A stretch of 8,071 bases of DNA from Desulfobacula sp. (GTDB lineage: Bacteria > Desulfobacterota > Desulfobacteria > Desulfobacterales > Desulfobacteraceae), in assembly GCA_018702715.1 (NCBI GenBank), contig JABIYQ010000453.1, positions 1 to 8,071 of the forward strand, read 5' to 3'. How positions within the stretch are numbered: position 1 is the first letter of the stretch; each line of letters begins with the position of its first letter. The notes under the pieces are model-generated. The model had not been told where the DNA came from. It made no database searches and saw only the letters and a list, made by a program, of their open reading frames with translations. This document shows, piece by piece, positions 5,133 through 8,071 of this stretch. The position numbers were made by a program, and so were the translations under genes.

Positions 5133-6605
5133 ATGAGTACTAATATGATGCCTTCAGCCAGCTCTGATGTTGACTGGAAACGGATAATTTTTTTATCAAT
5201 CGGTCTTTTACTTTTTTTTGTTGTTAACTTTTCACCGCCATGGCCTGATGCCATTGACCCCTCGGGAAAACATTTTTTATTGAGCAAACAAGCCAAAGGC
5301 GCTTTGGCTGTATTCCTTTTGGGCGGCACCTGGTGGGTTTTTGAAGTTGTTCCCATTGGCGTTACCAGCCTCTTTATGGGAATTTTGCAAGCAGTCTTTC
5401 TAATCCGGCCTGCCAAAACCGCCTTTCAGCAGATGTTTGATCCTTCGGTGGTCTTCATCTTTGCATCACTGGTGATTGGAATCGTATTTACCAAAACAGG
5501 TTTGACTCGTCGTCTTGCGTACAAAATGCTAGTCATAGTTGGTGAAAAAACCAGTATGATATACCTTGGCTGTTTTGTAGTCACGGCTGCCTTGACCCAT
5601 ATCATGGCACATACAGCAGTTGCCGCAACCATGTTTCCACTTCTCATCACCATCTATGGTCTTTATACGGATGATACAGAGACACCAACAAGATTCGGTA
5701 AAGGACTGTTCATTGGAATGGCCTATGTTGCAGGGGCCGGAAGTATCGTTACCCTGCTGGGTGCAGCAAGAGGAGCCGTGGCATTGGGTTTTTATAAAGA
5801 ACTTGTCGGCACTGACATCACTTTTTTTCAACTGGCCTTCTACATGTTCCCCATTGGATGGATCATGACCTTTGCTTTATGGGGATTTTTTATGTTTTTT
5901 TTCAAACCTGAGCAAAAAACGATTCCAGGTTTAAGGGAAAAAGCAAAAAAACTCAGTAAGGCCATGGGACCCATTACTAAAAATGAAATTATTGCCGCTT
6001 CAATCATTTTCGGATGTATATTCCTTATGTCTATCAGGCCTTATGTTGCCATATTAGAGCCCATTGACAAGTCAGCTATTATCCTGACGTCTACTGTGCT
6101 GTTTTTTGTCATCAGAATTCTGGACATTAAAGACCTTGAATCTATTCCATGGAATATTATCTTATTGTTTGGCGGGGCCATGAGTATTGGTTTCTGCCTT
6201 TGGGAAACAGGAGCTGCAGAATGGATTGCCATAAACTGGCTAAGCATGTTCAAAGATTCCAACTGGTTTGTCTTTGTCATGAGCATGTCATTTCTTGTGA
6301 TGATGTTGACCAATTTTATTATGAATGTTGCTGCCATTGCCATTGTCCTGCCAGTGGCTTTGGTTATTGGACCTTATCTCGGTGTAGGACCGGATGTGAT
6401 CACATTTTCAGCCCTTGTCGTCGCAGGCATGCCCTTTTTGCTTCTGGTTGGTGCAGCACCTAATGCGATTGCCTATGATTCCAAACAATTCACCACGGGT
6501 GAATTCTTTGGATATGGTATACCGGCCAGCATTATATTAATGATAATAACCGGTATTGCCGTTTACTTTATCTGGCCTCTCATGGGTATGAAGATCATGC
6601 TATAA
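5133..6605 (+). CDS. SLC13/DASS-family anion permease with altered SNT motifs
   Basis: This is a polytopic membrane protein of about 490 residues with many hydrophobic helices. It has the two-repeat plan of divalent anion:Na+ symporters: repeat one with TAALTHIMAHTAVAATMFPLL and GSIVTLLGAARGAVALGF, repeat two with WNIILLFGGAMSIGF, then TNFIMNVAAIAIVLPVAL, and near the end LLVGAAPNAIAYDSKQFTTGEFFGYGIP. In characterised members both hairpin tips carry Ser-Asn-Thr, which binds Na+ and substrate. Here they are Ala-His-Thr and Met-Asn-Val, so ion coupling or substrate probably differs. Family members move dicarboxylates, citrate, sulfate or similar anions; which one applies cannot be told. ATG 5133 is preferred because AGGAG (5116-5120) abuts the upstream in-frame ATG at 5121 with no spacing, while 5133 is 12 bases away. 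The CBS gene follows after 23 bases. Confidence 0.85.
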   Translation: MSTNMMPSASSDVDWKRIIFLSIGLLLFFVVNFSPPWPDAIDPSGKHFLLSKQAKGALAVFLLGGTWWVFEVVPIGVTSLFMGILQAVFLIRPAKTAFQQMFDPSVVFIFASLVIGIVFTKTGLTRRLAYKMLVIVGEKTSMIYLGCFVVTAALTHIMAHTAVAATMFPLLITIYGLYTDDTETPTRFGKGLFIGMAYVAGAGSIVTLLGAARGAVALGFYKELVGTDITFFQLAFYMFPIGWIMTFALWGFFMFFFKPEQKTIPGLREKAKKLSKAMGPITKNEIIAASIIFGCIFLMSIRPYVAILEPIDKSAIILTSTVLFFVIRILDIKDLESIPWNIILLFGGAMSIGFCLWETGAAEWIAINWLSMFKDSNWFVFVMSMSFLVMMLTNFIMNVAAIAIVLPVALVIGPYLGVGPDVITFSALVVAGMPFLLLVGAAPNAIAYDSKQFTTGEFFGYGIPASIILMIITGIAVYFIWPLMGMKIML

Positions 6606-6628
6606 ACATCAATAAGGAATACAAAAAA

Positions 6629-7192
6629 ATGGATACAAAAAAAGTTAAGGAAGTTATGATTCCTTTATCTGATTATACCACGGTAAATGAAAACGACACC
6701 CTTGAAAAAGCGGTTAAAATGCTTTGTCTTTCGCAAAAAGGACTTGCTATTGATGCCTATAAACACCGGGCGATTCTTGTTTATAATGAAACCGGAGAAA
6801 TTACCGGCAAAGTCAGCATATTTGATATTTTAAGAGCGCTTGAACCCAAGTACAGCCAGTTTGGACACTCAGATCATCTTAACAAAATAGGATTATCACG
6901 ATTTGGACTCAGCAATGATTTTCTGCATTCTTTAGTTGAAAATTACAGTCTTTGGGATGAAAGTTGCGAATCACTTGTAAAAAAGGCAAAAAAAAGAATT
7001 GTAAAGGAAATCATGTATTCTCCCCAGGAAGGAGAATACGTCAGCGAAGATATCTCGGTGCCGGAGGCCATACACCAGTTTATCCTGGGTAACCACCAGT
7101 CAATGCTTGTGGTCAAAAAAGACAAGGTTGTTGGGATATTGAGACTTACAGATATTTTTAAAATAATTTGTGACCTGATGGTAAAAGAATAA
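6629..7192 (+). CDS. Two-CBS-domain protein
   Basis: The protein is 187 residues and soluble. CBS 1 spans about 6-72 (VKEVMIPLSDYTTVNENDTL ... ITGKVSIFDILRAL) and CBS 2 about 124-183 (IVKEIMYSPQEGEYVSEDIS ... KVVGILRLTDIFKII). They are separated by an insertion of about 50 residues rich in charged and aromatic residues. CBS pairs usually bind adenine nucleotides such as AMP, ATP or SAM and regulate an attached or partner protein. No other domain is present, so a partner is expected, and the permease 23 bases upstream on the same transcript is the obvious candidate. AAGGA lies ten bases before the ATG. The domain call is secure; the ligand and the permease link are inference. Confidence 0.85.
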   Translation: MDTKKVKEVMIPLSDYTTVNENDTLEKAVKMLCLSQKGLAIDAYKHRAILVYNETGEITGKVSIFDILRALEPKYSQFGHSDHLNKIGLSRFGLSNDFLHSLVENYSLWDESCESLVKKAKKRIVKEIMYSPQEGEYVSEDISVPEAIHQFILGNHQSMLVVKKDKVVGILRLTDIFKIICDLMVKE

Positions 7193-7197
7193 TCTAT

Positions 7198-7240
7198 TTT
7201 AGCAGGATATGAAGACCGGTTATCTTCATGTCCTGCTGAA
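7198..7240. terminator. Long stable hairpin between convergent operons
   Basis: AGCAGGA (7201-7207) pairs with TCCTGCT (7231-7237) and ATGAAGA (7209-7215) with TCTTCAT (7223-7229), joined by a T-G wobble and closed by a 7-base loop (7216-7222). A few more pairs can form outside. The hairpin starts just after the CBS stop codon. Neither strand has a T run after the stem, so it is not a textbook intrinsic terminator; a stem-only terminator, a 3'-end stabiliser or a dispersed palindrome are possible. Confidence 0.5.
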
Positions 7241-7286
7241 CCAGCAAAGTTCAGTGGTTTGGCAATATACAGAATAATAAAATAAT

Positions 7287-7787
7287 CTATATCAGATAAT
7301 CCACAATTTTAATCACGTCCGATCTTTTAAAAAGAGTAATGCCTGTTTTTTTAGCAGATTGAATATCTGTTGGATCACTTTGACCATCATGTACAAAAGC
7401 TTTTACATTTTTAACTTCATAAAAAAGAGGTCTGCGTCCTGATTCATTCCTCCAAACTTCTATTTTGTCATATTGCCCGCTGATCCATCCTTCAATTAGA
7501 ACAATATCAACGCCTTTATAATATTTTTCAAGAAGTGTCTGAGGCGACAGCTCTTTTTTTTTAGGCAAATAAATTGCAGCCATATTTTTTGTTATCATGG
7601 AAACTGGAGTTGCACCTGCTGTCCTGTGTAAGTAAGAATCTTTACCCGGTTTATCAAGCTCATGATCATGGGCACTATGTTTAATTGTTCCAATCTTTAT
7701 ATTTTTTTTTATTAATTCTTTTATGATGTCTACAATAAGGGTTGTCTTACCACAGCCGGGTTGTCCTATAATTTGGATTGGTTTCAT
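7287..7787 (-). CDS. mobB: Molybdopterin-guanine dinucleotide biosynthesis adaptor protein MobB
   Basis: The protein is 166 residues, a usual length for stand-alone MobB. It has a P-loop GQPGCGKTT (8-16), the MobB-typical TIKHSAHDHELDKPGKDSY-H-RTAGA segment (34-59) and a Walker B-like strand DIVLIEGW (94-101). MobB is a GTP-binding accessory that assists MobA in attaching GMP to molybdopterin, giving the bis-MGD cofactor of formate dehydrogenases and related enzymes. The start at 7787 has AGGAG five bases upstream. The gene is last in a minus-strand run after a TauE/SafE permease and the 30-codon ORF, whose stop is 11 bases away, and it converges on the CBS gene. The assignment is secure from motifs. 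Confidence 0.9.
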   Translation of the reverse strand: MKPIQIIGQPGCGKTTLIVDIIKELIKKNIKIGTIKHSAHDHELDKPGKDSYLHRTAGATPVSMITKNMAAIYLPKKKELSPQTLLEKYYKGVDIVLIEGWISGQYDKIEVWRNESGRRPLFYEVKNVKAFVHDGQSDPTDIQSAKKTGITLFKRSDVIKIVDYLI

Positions 7788-7798
7788 TTTCTCTCCTT

Positions 7799-7891
7799 TT
7801 ACAATTCAAGATTGTCCGGCAATGCTTCAGCCATCTGGCTTCGACAGCAATTTCCCGTACACAAAAATAATAATTTTAATTTTTCTGTCAT
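7799..7891 (-). pseudogene. 30-codon ORF: truncated ArsC/low-molecular-weight phosphatase N-terminus
   Basis: Reading leftward from ATG 7891 the peptide begins MTEKLKLLFLCTGNCCRSQM and ends AEALPDNLEL at TAA 7799-7801. FLCTGNCCRSQMAEA matches the phosphate-binding loop region of thioredoxin-type arsenate reductases and low-molecular-weight phosphatases ('FLCtgNsCRSqmAEg'). The CX5R loop is intact (C11 to R17) and Ser is changed to Cys. Full proteins have about 130-150 residues, so only the first strand, loop and start of the first helix remain. The ATG has AGGAG upstream at normal spacing, and mobB starts 11 bases after the stop, leaving no room for the rest of the gene. A remnant left by a deletion is most likely; a functional microprotein or leader is the less likely alternative. 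Confidence 0.6.
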
Positions 7892-7925
7892 TACTAATCT
7901 CCTGTGAAACCATTAAGTCATAACA

Positions 7926-8071
7926 TTAGACTAAAATATATTTTAAGGAAATAAACAATATACAAAAGGTTAAAATCCCTTTGATATATACGGCTCTAAC
8001 AAATTTTTGTACCCTGGCCCCAAGATACATGCCCATAAATCCACCGGAGCCTAACAGGGCACCCAGCATCC
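7926..8071 (-). CDS. TauE/SafE-family permease, C-terminal part
   Basis: The minus strand is open from the right edge to TAA at 7926-7928 and gives the last 47 complete residues of a protein. They include a glycine-rich helix and a final membrane helix: MLGALLGSGGFMGMYLGARV, then QKFVRAVYIKGILTFCILF and ISLKYILV. The pattern 'G(a/l)LLG...G...G.(r)......(r)......l....' is the usual C-terminus of TauE/SafE sulfite or sulfoacetate exporters and related inner-membrane permeases. The rest lies outside the window. The stop is 34 bases before the 30-codon ArsC-like ORF, on the same strand. The family call rests on a short segment. Confidence 0.6.
   Translation of the reverse strand, partial: MLGALLGSGGFMGMYLGARVQKFVRAVYIKGILTFCILFISLKYILV

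Noticed and set aside
5108..5416. Minus-strand ORF of 102 codons, and others at 5426-5653, 5529-5831 and 6041-6343
   Set aside because: All are antisense to the permease and read as reverse complements of hydrophobic helices.
7723..7923. Plus-strand ORF of 66 codons
   Set aside because: It is antisense to the start of mobB and to the ArsC-like remnant, which explains the sequence better.
1..8071. CRISPR array, tRNA, rRNA, transposase or phage genes
   Set aside because: Looked for on both strands; no regularly spaced repeats, cloverleaf, rRNA-like stretch, transposase motif or phage gene was seen.

Overview
The window looks like an AT-rich chromosomal segment of an anaerobic deltaproteobacterium. 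A Desulfobacterales-type sulfate reducer is my best guess. This is inferred from gene content, not from any marker gene: a complex-I/hydrogenase-4-type membrane subunit, NtrB-like kinases with stand-alone receivers, an SLC13-type permease paired with a CBS protein, and MobB next to a TauE/SafE permease. I see no rRNA, tRNA, CRISPR array or insertion sequence.

Layout. Bases 1-264 (minus) hold the N-terminus of a HyfB/NuoL-like proton-translocating subunit that runs off the left edge. Bases 265-614 are AT-rich, with only a doubtful 41-codon ORF and small inverted repeats. Bases 615-1850 (minus) encode a 411-residue protein with an isolated PPDK/PEP-synthase-type ATP-grasp domain. A 90-base divergent region with a clean palindrome separates it from a plus-strand cluster at 1941-7192. 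That cluster reads: receiver (REC1) with an odd TetR-like N-terminal extension; membrane histidine kinase; a degenerate kinase-like protein that keeps the H-box but has lost the ATP-binding boxes; a second stand-alone receiver (REC2); an SLC13-like permease; and a two-CBS-domain protein. A long perfect-stem hairpin follows. The right end (7287-8071, minus) reads, in transcription order, TauE/SafE C-terminus, a 30-codon ORF that is the N-terminus of an ArsC/LMW-phosphatase-type protein, and mobB.

How the genes may work together. The four signalling genes have the parts of a multistep phosphorelay (kinase His, receiver Asp, phosphotransfer His, receiver Asp), with no DNA-binding output domain in any of them. 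The degenerate kinase is best read as a ChpT/Spo0B-like phosphotransferase derived by duplication from the neighbouring kinase. The permease and CBS protein follow in the same orientation behind their own likely promoter, so the relay may serve the uptake or sensing of an organic or inorganic anion. That link is inference from gene order. The N-terminal extension of REC1 and the upstream palindrome suggest that a TetR regulator and its operator once stood here and that the promoter and start of that gene were captured by the receiver.
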